Assembly (NCBI GenBank): GCA_019247755.1
Contig: JAFBAM010000155.1
Span: forward strand, 1 to 5,597
DNA length: 5,597 bases
Origin: Sphingomonas sp.
GTDB taxonomy: Bacteria > Pseudomonadota > Alphaproteobacteria > Sphingomonadales > Sphingomonadaceae
Direction: 5' to 3'
The position numbers and the translations under genes are program-made. Under the pieces are notes generated by a model. It searched no databases, was not told where the DNA came from, and saw only the letters and a program-made list of their open reading frames with translations. Below are positions 1 through 5,597 of this stretch, in pieces; the first letter of the stretch is position 1; the number at the start of each line of letters is the position of its first letter.

Positions 1-593
1 GTCCCTTCCAGGATCGACGCCAGCGTGGCCTTGACCATCCGGAACTGGACGGTGTCGCGGACTCTCTCCTCCGACAGGATCACGCCCTTCTCGGCATCGA
101 TCGCAGACTGGGACAGGTTGAGGCGCTCGGCCGTCTCGCGGAACAGCTTGAGGCCGGTGTCCACCGCAGTCGCGTCCCCCTTGGGGAAGTTGAACATGAA
201 CACCGTCTCGTCGGGGAGAGTCGTTGCATTGGTGTCGGGACCGAACTTGAGGCCCTGCCGCTCGAGCATGCGAACTGCCTCGCCGTCAGCAACATTGGTG
301 CTGCCGCGAAAGGCCATATGCTCGAGGAAGTGGGCGAAGCCCTGTTCGTCGTCCCGCTCCTGAAGCGAGCCGGAGCCGATGCGCAGCCGCATTGCGACGC
401 CCTCGCTCGGGGTCGTGTTGTGCTGGATGGCGTAGCGGAGGCCGTTGGGGAGCGTGCCGAAGCGGACGGCCGGATCCGCCTTGCGGCCGGTGTAATCCTG
501 CGCCCAGCGGCCCGGCTGCTGGAGAAGATCGGCGGCCAGCGCCGGCGCGGACGAAGCAAGCAGCAATGACGCAACAATGAAGCGAGTTTTCAT
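1..593 (-). CDS. Secreted M16 (insulinase/pitrilysin-family) zinc peptidase, N-terminal part
   Basis: Predicted exported zinc metallopeptidase, cut by the left window edge after about 197 residues. Residues 1-20 form a classical signal peptide: MKTR, a hydrophobic core, then an A-L-A site before Ala21. This suggests a periplasmic or outer-membrane-facing enzyme. The M16 domain starts near residue 46 (TLPNGLRYAI). The inverted zinc motif HFLEH is at 88-92, with His88 and His92 as zinc ligands and Glu91 as catalytic base. It is followed by the family-typical GPDTNA stretch at 118-123. Glu168 and Glu175 match the downstream E-x6-E pattern, Glu175 being the likely third ligand. Full-length relatives with this start are usually two-domain proteins of roughly 900 residues or more (family knowledge); the rest lies outside. 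The ATG start is supported by an AGGGGA ribosome site at 599-604, five bases away. Substrate cannot be told. It lies 111 bp downstream of the small gene, same strand. Confidence 0.93.
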   Translation of the reverse strand, partial: MKTRFIVASLLLASSAPALAADLLQQPGRWAQDYTGRKADPAVRFGTLPNGLRYAIQHNTTPSEGVAMRLRIGSGSLQERDDEQGFAHFLEHMAFRGSTNVADGEAVRMLERQGLKFGPDTNATTLPDETVFMFNFPKGDATAVDTGLKLFRETAERLNLSQSAIDAEKGVILSEERVRDTVQFRMVKATLASILEG

Positions 594-704
594 GAGTCTC
601 CCCTGGCCCCGAGCCGGCCGGAGACTTCCGCTAAGCTCAACAAATTGCAAGGAAAAGTTTGATCGGCCGATAGAGTATTCGACCAACGGGCAGGTCGGAG
701 AGCG

Positions 705-860
705 TTAACCCCTAGTTCCGGCTCGCATGGCTTCGGCGCGCTGCTGATAGGTTTCGGCAAGCGCGAGGTGACGTTCGCGCGCGGCGTCCGTCAGCGCTTT
801 CTGCGCAGCGACTTTCTCGCGCGCAGCCTGGCGCGTGAAGAAATGCACGCTCGGGTACAA
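705..860 (-). CDS. Small helical protein of unknown function (51 aa, TTG start)
   Basis: Function not recognised. The 51-residue product begins MYPSVHFFTRQ and continues as a charged, Ala/Arg/Glu/Gln-rich stretch (about residues 9-46) that should be one long alpha helix. It has no cysteine, membrane segment or signal peptide. The reading frame is open upstream to an ATG at 917, but the AGGGAGGT ribosome site at 867-874 lies six bases before a TTG at 860-858, so I place the start there. A GTG at 848 is in frame but about 18 bases from that site. Short proteins with an aromatic start followed by a helix of this kind are, as I recall, common hypothetical proteins in sphingomonads. It lies in the same direction as lptG, 109 bp after it, and 111 bp before the M16 peptidase. 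The strong ribosome site is the best evidence that it is real. Confidence 0.6.
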   Translation of the reverse strand: MYPSVHFFTRQAAREKVAAQKALTDAARERHLALAETYQQRAEAMRAGTRG

Positions 861-866
861 TTGGCG

Positions 867-874
867 ACCTCCCT
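867..874 (-). promoter_or_regulatory. Strong ribosome binding site selecting a TTG start
   Basis: On the minus strand this reads AGGGAGGT, a near-perfect complement of the 16S rRNA 3' end. It stands six bases (CGCCAA) before the in-frame TTG at 860-858. It decides the start of the 51-aa gene against the ATG at 917, which is upstream of it, and the GTG at 848, which is too far downstream. Confidence 0.65.
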
Positions 875-969
875 TACCCCTGCGCGCCAGTCGATATCGA
901 AAAGCATTCAAGCGCAAGCTTTATTGTGCGTTGATTCAACGGTTTAGAACGGCGTGTAAACCTAACGCG

Positions 970-2067
970 TCATTCCTCGGTGCGGATGAGCACCGTTTCG
1001 CCGATCAGGAGGAAGAGCAAGAAGGGCGCCCAGGCCGCGACGAGCGGCGGGTACGTGCCGGCATTGCCCATCGCCAGGCTGAAATTGTCGACAACGAAAT
1101 AAGCAAAGCCGAGGGCCATGCCGATCACGGCTCGCAGCAGCACCTGGCCGGAGCGAGCGAGACCGAAGGCGGCAACTGCTGCCAGCAGCGGCATGAGGAC
1201 GGTCGAAAGCGGCCCAGCGATCTTGTGGGCCAGACCCGCCTTCGCTTCGTCCACCGGGCGGCCACCGGCTTCCAACTCGGCAACGCGCTTTTTCAGCGTC
1301 CAATAGTCGAGCTCGGTCGGATCGACCTTGGCGAGGGTCAGCTGGTTCGGTGTTACTCCCTGCATAGCGGGCATGGAGCGGAGGGTGCGCTCGACGTTCA
1401 TGCTGGCGTCGTAGATGCGGACGTCCTCGAGTAGCCAGTCGCCGTTGGCGGGCCGGGGCATCGCGCGAGCTGCGTGGATTTCACGCTGCAAAACTCCTCC
1501 GCCGCGGTCGTAGATCGTGACACGCTGGGCGCCGAAAGGACGTCCGCCGGCTGTACCGGCGCGGATCAAATCGTCGCCGTTGAGGACCCAGACGTTGCCG
1601 AGGATCCCGCTGGCGGGTGGGACGGGCTTGTAGTCATTGTCGCTCCACGCCGTGACGCGGCGCGTGGAGTTGACGACCACGCCCTCATTGAAGGCGAACA
1701 GCAGGACGGCAAGACCGACGCTGGCGACGATCAATGGCGCTAGGATCTGATGCGCGGACAGGCCGGCGGCCTTCATGGCGACCACCTCGCTGTGCTGGTT
1801 CAAGCCGACGAACGCGATGAGCGTGCCGAGCAGCACCGAGAAGGGTAGGAAGCGCGAGACCAGCATCGGGATCCGGTAGGAAACGTAGCGCCAGAGATCG
1901 GCGTCACCATTGCCCGGCACTGCCAGGATCTTGCCGGACTCGCCGAGGAGGTCGAGCGTCATCAGGATCAGCACCAGTGCGATCAGCACCGCGAGGCTTC
2001 GCGTAAGGAACAATCGCACCATGTAGAAAGCGAGGCGCCGGGAGGGAAAGAAGCCGAGATTGACCAT
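970..2067 (-). CDS. lptG: LPS-export ABC transporter permease LptG
   Basis: 365-aa inner-membrane permease subunit of the LptB2FG transporter, which extracts lipopolysaccharide (or an equivalent outer-membrane lipid) from the inner membrane and passes it to the LptC/LptA bridge. E. coli LptG is about 360 aa. The layout is that of the YjgP/YjgQ family. Three N-terminal membrane helices lie near 25-43, 66-88 and 108-127. The cytoplasmic coupling helix between the second and third is SEVVAMKAAGLS at 93-104, with the conserved Glu94 that contacts LptB. A periplasmic beta-jellyroll domain spans about 130-280, and three C-terminal helices lie near 283-302, 306-326 and 341-360. The start ATG shares its A with the lptF stop (TGATG), and an AAGGAA ribosome site (2073-2078) lies five bases upstream inside lptF, so the two are translationally coupled. 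I call it LptG because it is second in the pair, as in most proteobacteria. Confidence 0.94.
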   Translation of the reverse strand: MVNLGFFPSRRLAFYMVRLFLTRSLAVLIALVLILMTLDLLGESGKILAVPGNGDADLWRYVSYRIPMLVSRFLPFSVLLGTLIAFVGLNQHSEVVAMKAAGLSAHQILAPLIVASVGLAVLLFAFNEGVVVNSTRRVTAWSDNDYKPVPPASGILGNVWVLNGDDLIRAGTAGGRPFGAQRVTIYDRGGGVLQREIHAARAMPRPANGDWLLEDVRIYDASMNVERTLRSMPAMQGVTPNQLTLAKVDPTELDYWTLKKRVAELEAGGRPVDEAKAGLAHKIAGPLSTVLMPLLAAVAAFGLARSGQVLLRAVIGMALGFAYFVVDNFSLAMGNAGTYPPLVAAWAPFLLFLLIGETVLIRTEE

Positions 2068-3293
2068 CAAGCTTCCTTGAGCTTCGGCATCATGCCGCGC
2101 ACGCGCTTGGCGAGGCCGGCGAAGAACCATTCGAGCGCGCCGATCGGCTGGCCGCCCGGCTTGTGTGCGAGGATGTGATACATCCAGAAAATCAGGACAC
2201 AGAGAAGGGCGAACGGCACCCACAGGCCAAGTGTGGGATCAATCCGGCCCTGCGCTGCCGCGCTTTCGGCATATTGGTTGACCTTGTGATAGGCGACCAC
2301 GATCAGGATCGAGACGAAGATGCCGAGCGCGGATGAGCTGCGTTTGGGCGGCACCGCGAGCGCGATCGCGAGCAGCGGCAGCATGAACATCATGATCACT
2401 TCCACCATACGGAAATTGAAATGGGCCTTTGCAGCGGCGCGTTGGAGCGGGGTGGGAGCGCCGCCGCCGTAGCCCATCCGCCACAACTCATGGAGGTAGA
2501 GTTCGTCGGCCTCGCCGGCCGCCCGCCGCCGGAACTGGTCGATCACAGGCAGGCTGACAGGAAGGTCGTAAACGTCGAAGGCCAGGGTCCGCGGAGTCGA
2601 GAATTTGGGGCTATCCTGCACCAGCCGGCCCTTGGTGAGCCGGAACAGTATCTTGTCCGGGTCGTCGGTCGCGAGGAACCGCCCGTGCTCGGCGGTTGCA
2701 GCGACGGTCATTCCCTTGCTGTCTTCGCTCTGGACGAAGATGCCGTGGAGCTGTGTCCCCTTGTTCTCGCTGCGGTCGATCCGGAGCGTGAGGTGCTTGC
2801 CGAGCTGGTTGAACTCGCCGACCTTGATCGCGGCGCCGAGTGCGCCCGACTTCAGGTCAAAGCGCAGTCCCTCGTAGCGGTAGTGGGTGAAGGGCTCGAG
2901 ATAGCCCACGATTGCAAGGTTGATGGCGGCGAGCGGGATTGCGTAGGCATAGGGGACGCGTAGCAGACGGCCGTAGCCGATGCCGATCCCTCGCAGCGCA
3001 TCCAGCTCCGACGACAAAGCGAGCTTCCGAAAGGCGAGCAGGATCCCGAGCATCAGGCCGATCGGGATCCCGAGGGAGAGATATTCCGGAAGGAGGTTGG
3101 CGAGCATCCGCCAGACGACGCTGACGGGCCCCCCGGCATCGACGACGTACTGGAAAAGCCGCAGCATCTTGTCGAGCACGAGCAGCATCGCTGCGAGGAT
3201 CAGCGTCCCGAGCAGCGGCACCGCGATCGTGCGGGCAAGATAGCGGTCAATAAGGCCAATCTGGCGCAAATTTCGTCGTCCCAGCACCATCAT
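2067..3293 (-). CDS. lptF: LPS-export ABC transporter permease LptF
   Basis: 408-aa permease that pairs with LptG in the LptB2FG exporter. Membrane helices are visible near 22-41, 68-88, 113-132, 299-317, 322-338 and 356-374, with a periplasmic jellyroll region between about 135 and 290. The LptB-contacting coupling helix is SSELDALRGIGIGYGRLL at 94-111, with Glu96 conserved. The protein is about 40 residues longer than E. coli LptF (about 366), mostly from a basic cytoplasmic tail after residue 376 (ending RVRGMMPKLKEA) and a short N-terminal extension. The start is uncertain. ATGATG at 3293-3288 is used here, but it has no Shine-Dalgarno sequence and abuts a small hairpin. GTG at 3287 or TTG at 3269 (giving M-RQIGLIDRYLA) are alternatives, and homologues often begin only a few residues before the LIDRYLA element. 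The frame is open much further upstream, but that part is antisense to the lipid-kinase gene and not LptF-like. lptB, lptC and lptA are not in the window. Confidence 0.95.
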   Translation of the reverse strand: MMVLGRRNLRQIGLIDRYLARTIAVPLLGTLILAAMLLVLDKMLRLFQYVVDAGGPVSVVWRMLANLLPEYLSLGIPIGLMLGILLAFRKLALSSELDALRGIGIGYGRLLRVPYAYAIPLAAINLAIVGYLEPFTHYRYEGLRFDLKSGALGAAIKVGEFNQLGKHLTLRIDRSENKGTQLHGIFVQSEDSKGMTVAATAEHGRFLATDDPDKILFRLTKGRLVQDSPKFSTPRTLAFDVYDLPVSLPVIDQFRRRAAGEADELYLHELWRMGYGGGAPTPLQRAAAKAHFNFRMVEVIMMFMLPLLAIALAVPPKRSSSALGIFVSILIVVAYHKVNQYAESAAAQGRIDPTLGLWVPFALLCVLIFWMYHILAHKPGGQPIGALEWFFAGLAKRVRGMMPKLKEA

Positions 3294-3295
3294 TT

Positions 3296-3311
3296 GGCCG
3301 CAAAGACGGCC
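3296..3311 (-). other. Small GC hairpin abutting the lptF start codon
   Basis: On the minus strand GGCCG and CGGCC form a 5-bp all-GC stem around the loop TCTTTG, ending two bases before the ATG at 3293. It occupies the place where a ribosome site should be. It could limit initiation at this ATG, or mean that the true start is further in. The stem is short and may be accidental. Confidence 0.3.
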
Positions 3312-3327
3312 GATATTGCACAGCGGA

Positions 3328-3339
3328 CGGATGCATCCG
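3328..3339. promoter_or_regulatory. 12-bp perfect palindrome, candidate operator
   Basis: CGGATGCATCCG is a perfect inverted repeat without spacer, near the middle of the divergent intergenic region. Placement between two start codons suits a dimeric regulator's site. About one 12-bp palindrome is expected by chance in a window of this size, so location is the main argument. No regulator is identified. Confidence 0.3.
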
Positions 3340-3395
3340 GCGAGTTGGCGTATCCGTTCGTTAGGGCCCCCTATAGCGAAACGGTGCACGGATTC

Positions 3396-4445
3396 ATGTT
3401 GAAAGTGGAGCGCCAGGACGATGCTTCCGCCCCGACGGGGCAGGCCTGCGTCGGGCCCGCTTGGGTGAAGCCACGCGTCAGGATTGCGCTGCTCTCGAAC
3501 CCGAGGTCGACAGGCAACCTCGCGCAACTCCCGAAGATTCGCGAATATTGCGCAGATCATCCCGATGTCTTCCACTATGAGGTCGAGGACGCGAGCCAGA
3601 TCGGCGAAGCCATCCGGTCGATCGCGCGCGTCCGGCCCAAGGTTCTGGCGATCAACGGCGGCGACGGCACAGTTCAGGCGGCGCTGACCGAGCTCTACAA
3701 CGGCAACCATTTCGGCGATGCCCCGCCGCCGGTCGCGGTCCTTCCGAGCGGCAAGACCAACCTCATCGCGCTCGATCTCGGCGCACGTGGGGATCCGGTC
3801 GAGACGCTCGAGCGGCTGATCGAGCTCGCGCGGTCGGACGACCTCGCCCCCTATACCGTGGCGCGGGAGCTGATCGCGCTGCGCCATGGCGAGGACGACA
3901 AGCCGGTGATCGGCATGTTCCTTGGCGGCGCCGGTCTTGCCGACACGATGCTCTACTGCCGCGACAAAATTTACCCGCTCGGCCTGCCGAACAGCGTTGC
4001 TCATGCCCTCACCGCAATCGCGGCGGCGGCCAAGCAGATACTGCGTCTCAAGGCCAGCTTCCTCCCGCCGGACTCCAAGCCGGTCAGCGTGTCTTTCTCG
4101 GAGCAGGTAGAGCCGATCACAGGCCGGTTCTCAGTCCTCGCCGTGACGACGCTCGAGAAATTACTGCTCTCGACCGACTTCGGCGCGCACCGCCAGGGTA
4201 CGCTCAAGCTCCTTACCATCGAGGCTCAGCCGGAGACGGTCATAGGCGCCGTATTCGCGAAGATCGTTGGCAAGTTCGGCCGCGAGGAAGTGCGAGGGGT
4301 CCGTTTCGAGGAAGCCAATGAGATTACCATCCATGGCGACAATTCGAACGTGATCCTGGATGGCGAGACCTTCCGAGCGGTTTCCGGGAGTCCGATCAAC
4401 CTCAGGCCTGCGCAGCCGCTGTCGTTCGTGAAGCTGGCAGCCTAA
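3396..4445 (+). CDS. Diacylglycerol kinase family lipid kinase
   Basis: 349-aa soluble or peripheral lipid kinase of the DAGK catalytic-domain superfamily (DgkB/YegS type), which phosphorylates a lipid hydroxyl with ATP; diacylglycerol to phosphatidate is the default reaction. The N-terminal nucleotide-binding part runs from about residue 26 (RVRIALLSNP, then RSTG). The NGGDGT signature at 87-92 is followed by LPSGKTNLIA at 116-125, which occupies the usual PxGTxND position. The second, beta-rich domain runs from about 155 to 340 and includes GMFLGGAGLAD at 173-183 and the late LDGE at 321-324, the usual site of a conserved acidic residue. The ATG at 3396 is chosen because an earlier TTG (3294) would touch the lptF start. 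Its ribosome site is weak, and the first 25 residues are poorly conserved in character. It is the first gene of an operon with the Tam41-like gene, which supports phosphatidate as product. Ceramide or another lipid acceptor is possible, since ceramide kinases share this fold. Confidence 0.9.
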   Translation: MLKVERQDDASAPTGQACVGPAWVKPRVRIALLSNPRSTGNLAQLPKIREYCADHPDVFHYEVEDASQIGEAIRSIARVRPKVLAINGGDGTVQAALTELYNGNHFGDAPPPVAVLPSGKTNLIALDLGARGDPVETLERLIELARSDDLAPYTVARELIALRHGEDDKPVIGMFLGGAGLADTMLYCRDKIYPLGLPNSVAHALTAIAAAAKQILRLKASFLPPDSKPVSVSFSEQVEPITGRFSVLAVTTLEKLLLSTDFGAHRQGTLKLLTIEAQPETVIGAVFAKIVGKFGREEVRGVRFEEANEITIHGDNSNVILDGETFRAVSGSPINLRPAQPLSFVKLAA

Positions 4446-4455
4446 ACTCGCATTC

Positions 4456-5373
4456 GTGAGCGAGCTACGTGCCCTCGTCGCCGAGGAATTGAGCCTGCCG
4501 GTCGACCAGCGGGTCAGCGCTTGCGCGGCAGCGATTGCGGAGAAGCATGGGGCGGCGAGCCGGTCCGTGCTGTTCTACGGATCGTGCCTCCGCCAAAAGC
4601 AGCTCGACGGGCTGATGCTCGATTTCTACCTTATCGTTTCCGACTACCGTGCGGCTTATGCGAAGCGATGGCTCGCGGTCGCGAACCGGCTGATCCCGCC
4701 CAACGTTTTCTACTTCGAGCACGACGGGCTGGTCGCGAAGTATGCGGTGCTGAGCGAGGCGGATTTCGAACACGAATGCTCTCGCCAAGCGTGGACCGTT
4801 TCAACGGCCGCGCGCTTTGCCCAGCCGTCCCGATTGGTTTGGAGCCGGGACCGGTTCGCAGCCAAACGAACAATCGACGCTGTCAGCCAAGCTGCGCCGA
4901 CGCTGCTTGATTGGACCTTACCTTCGGGCGGAGGAGCAACCATTGTTGCTCTCGACCTATGGCGGCGCGCTTTCGCTTTGACCTTCAAGGCGGAGCTCAG
5001 AGCCGAACGTGAGGACCGATCGGCGAAGATCGTCGAGGCGGACCCCGACCGCTACGCGATGTTTGGCGAAGCCAGCCTCAAAGAAATTGCTCGCTACCAT
5101 GGCGTCGGGCCCAACGGCGAAGTGTCACTTTGGAAGCGGCCTGACCGCGCCGCTCGATGGTGGCGCGGTAAGCAAAGCAAAGGAAAGCTCTACTCTGTTG
5201 CCCGTCTCGCGAAGGCGAGCCTGACTTTTGCCGGCGGCGCCGAATATGTTGCCTGGAAAATCAATCGGCACGCCGGCGCCGACATCCAGTTGAAGCCATG
5301 GCAGCGGCGGCATCCGCTGCTGGCGGGTATCAGCCTCTTGCCCCGCCTGCTGAGGTCCGGGGCGGTTCGCTAG
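4456..5373 (+). CDS. Tam41/Mmp37-like nucleotidyltransferase, candidate CDP-diacylglycerol synthase
   Basis: 305-aa protein resembling mitochondrial Tam41 (TAMM41), a peripheral enzyme converting phosphatidate plus CTP to CDP-diacylglycerol. The similarity is by eye from remembered family sequences. Matching elements, in order: FYGSCLRQ at 40-47 (family YGSG-xxxQ); LMLDFYLIVSD at 53-63 (family MLDFxFxV, with Asp56 a likely metal ligand); VFYFEHDGLVAKYAVLS at 84-100 (family VYY-xxxxxxGRLIKYGVIS); ARFAQP at 119-124 (family GRLQKP); then a helical region and ELRAEREDRSAKIV at 180-193, where the family has a SGDFRM-type acidic/basic segment. The basic C-terminus from about 240 could hold the protein on the membrane. 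No transmembrane helix is visible. GTG is the only plausible upstream start. It lacks a clear ribosome site and lies 10 bp after the kinase stop, suggesting coupled translation. A weak 5-bp hairpin (4447-4464) would place the GTG in its loop. If the assignment fails, it is still a nucleotidyltransferase-fold candidate of unknown substrate. Confidence 0.75.
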   Translation: MSELRALVAEELSLPVDQRVSACAAAIAEKHGAASRSVLFYGSCLRQKQLDGLMLDFYLIVSDYRAAYAKRWLAVANRLIPPNVFYFEHDGLVAKYAVLSEADFEHECSRQAWTVSTAARFAQPSRLVWSRDRFAAKRTIDAVSQAAPTLLDWTLPSGGGATIVALDLWRRAFALTFKAELRAEREDRSAKIVEADPDRYAMFGEASLKEIARYHGVGPNGEVSLWKRPDRAARWWRGKQSKGKLYSVARLAKASLTFAGGAEYVAWKINRHAGADIQLKPWQRRHPLLAGISLLPRLLRSGAVR

Positions 5374-5597
5374 TTCGGGCCAGCGCCGCGGCGACCGCGC
5401 TCGCAAGCGCGCCGACCGTGAAAGGTTTGCGCAGCAGCTCGTAGCCGCGCAGGTCGTCAGTCTCACCCTCGCCGACATAGCCGGTGACGAACAGCACCGC
5501 GAAGTCGTGGGTGCTCGTTTCCTTGAGGTGCTTGATGAGCTCGGGCCCCGACATTTCCGGCATGATGACATCGGTGATGACGAGGTCGAACATTTGC
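5330..5597 (-). CDS. Response-regulator receiver domain, C-terminal part
   Basis: About 89 residues are visible and the beginning lies beyond the right edge. The frame stays open to the edge, and the first visible Met (5593) is only seven residues before the phosphoacceptor Asp (in VITDVIMPEMSGPEL), so it is not the true start. A receiver normally has about 50 residues before that Asp. The conserved Thr in LFVTGY and the Lys-Pro in LLRKPF are present, so the domain should be phosphorylatable. The rest of the fold ends in an Ala-rich helix and a short Pro/Ser/Gly-rich tail, with no output domain after it. It is therefore either a stand-alone CheY-like regulator or the receiver at the end of a hybrid histidine kinase; the FVTGY/LLRKPF style is frequent in the latter. 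Its last 44 bp overlap the end of the Tam41-like gene on the other strand. Confidence 0.9.
   Translation of the reverse strand, partial: QMFDLVITDVIMPEMSGPELIKHLKETSTHDFAVLFVTGYVGEGETDDLRGYELLRKPFTVGALASAVAAALARTSEPPRTSAGGARG

Larger units (their letters stand above)
3294..3395. promoter_or_regulatory. Divergent promoter region between lptF and the lipid-kinase operon
   Basis: These 102 bp separate two divergent start codons, so promoters for both directions are expected here or just inside the genes. The stretch CCCCCTATAGCG (3367-3378) contains a TATAGC element resembling alphaproteobacterial -10 boxes, 18 bases before the lipid-kinase ATG. The nearest -35-like TTGGCG (3345-3350) is 21 bases away, too far for a normal spacer. 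I found no well-paired boxes towards lptF. The call rests mainly on geometry. Confidence 0.4.

Noticed and set aside
80..577. Minus-strand open frame of 165 codons in another frame over the M16 peptidase
   Set aside because: The M16 frame has a signal peptide, HFLEH motif and ribosome site; this frame is an Arg/Ser/Pro-rich shadow.
662..671. Palindrome ATCGGCCGAT followed on the minus strand by an AAACTTTT stretch, considered as a terminator of the small gene
   Set aside because: No loop is possible without breaking the stem and there is no uninterrupted T run, so it is not a convincing intrinsic terminator.
929..941. CGTTGATTCAACG considered as a terminator after lptG
   Set aside because: Single-base centre, AT-rich stem and no T tract; at most a binding site.
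835..1434. Long plus-strand open frame of 199 codons antisense to lptG
   Set aside because: It lies opposite clearly identified LptG codons, its composition is that of a GC-rich antisense frame, and it shows no recognisable domain.
2421..2963. Plus-strand open frame of 180 codons antisense to lptF
   Set aside because: Shadow of the LptF coding frame; no ribosome site or protein motif.
3294..4004. Upstream extension of the lptF frame on the minus strand
   Set aside because: It is antisense to the well-supported lipid-kinase gene, and LptF homology begins only near 3270.
4447..4464. Hairpin CTCGC/GCGAG around the GTG start of the Tam41-like gene, considered as a regulatory switch
   Set aside because: Only a 5-bp stem with an 8-base loop; too weak to support a regulatory claim.

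Overview
This 5.6-kb window is gene-dense, GC-rich DNA with strongly GC-biased codon use. The proteins look alphaproteobacterial, most like those of Sphingomonadales. That assignment rests on the general resemblance of the LptF, LptG, lipid-kinase and M16-peptidase sequences to what I know of that group. No search was run and there is no rRNA marker in the window, so it is an inference. I see no mobile element, CRISPR array, tRNA or rRNA.

Minus-strand block (1-3293), read right to left. lptF (3293-2067) and lptG (2067-970) are joined by a one-base TGATG stop/start overlap. They encode the two permease subunits of the lipopolysaccharide-export ABC transporter. A 109-bp gap leads to a small 51-aa helical protein (860-705), whose TTG start is fixed by a strong Shine-Dalgarno sequence. 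After a 111-bp gap comes a secreted M16 zinc peptidase (593-1), which runs off the left edge.

Plus-strand block (3396-5373). A divergent region of about 100 bp, containing a 12-bp perfect palindrome, separates lptF from a two-gene operon. The first gene encodes a diacylglycerol-kinase-family lipid kinase (3396-4445). Ten bases later the second (4456-5373) encodes a protein I recognise as resembling Tam41/TAMM41, the non-canonical CDP-diacylglycerol synthase of mitochondria. Together they could run diacylglycerol -> phosphatidate -> CDP-diacylglycerol with two peripheral enzymes, bypassing the integral-membrane synthase CdsA. This is the most interesting content of the window.

Right edge. On the minus strand, the C-terminal part of a response-regulator receiver domain (5597-5330) enters the window and overlaps the 3' end of the Tam41-like gene by 44 bp, tail to tail.

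Functionally the centre of the window concerns the envelope: LptF/LptG move an outer-membrane lipid out of the inner membrane, and the divergent operon probably makes or recycles phospholipid precursors. No gap between genes exceeds about 111 bp.
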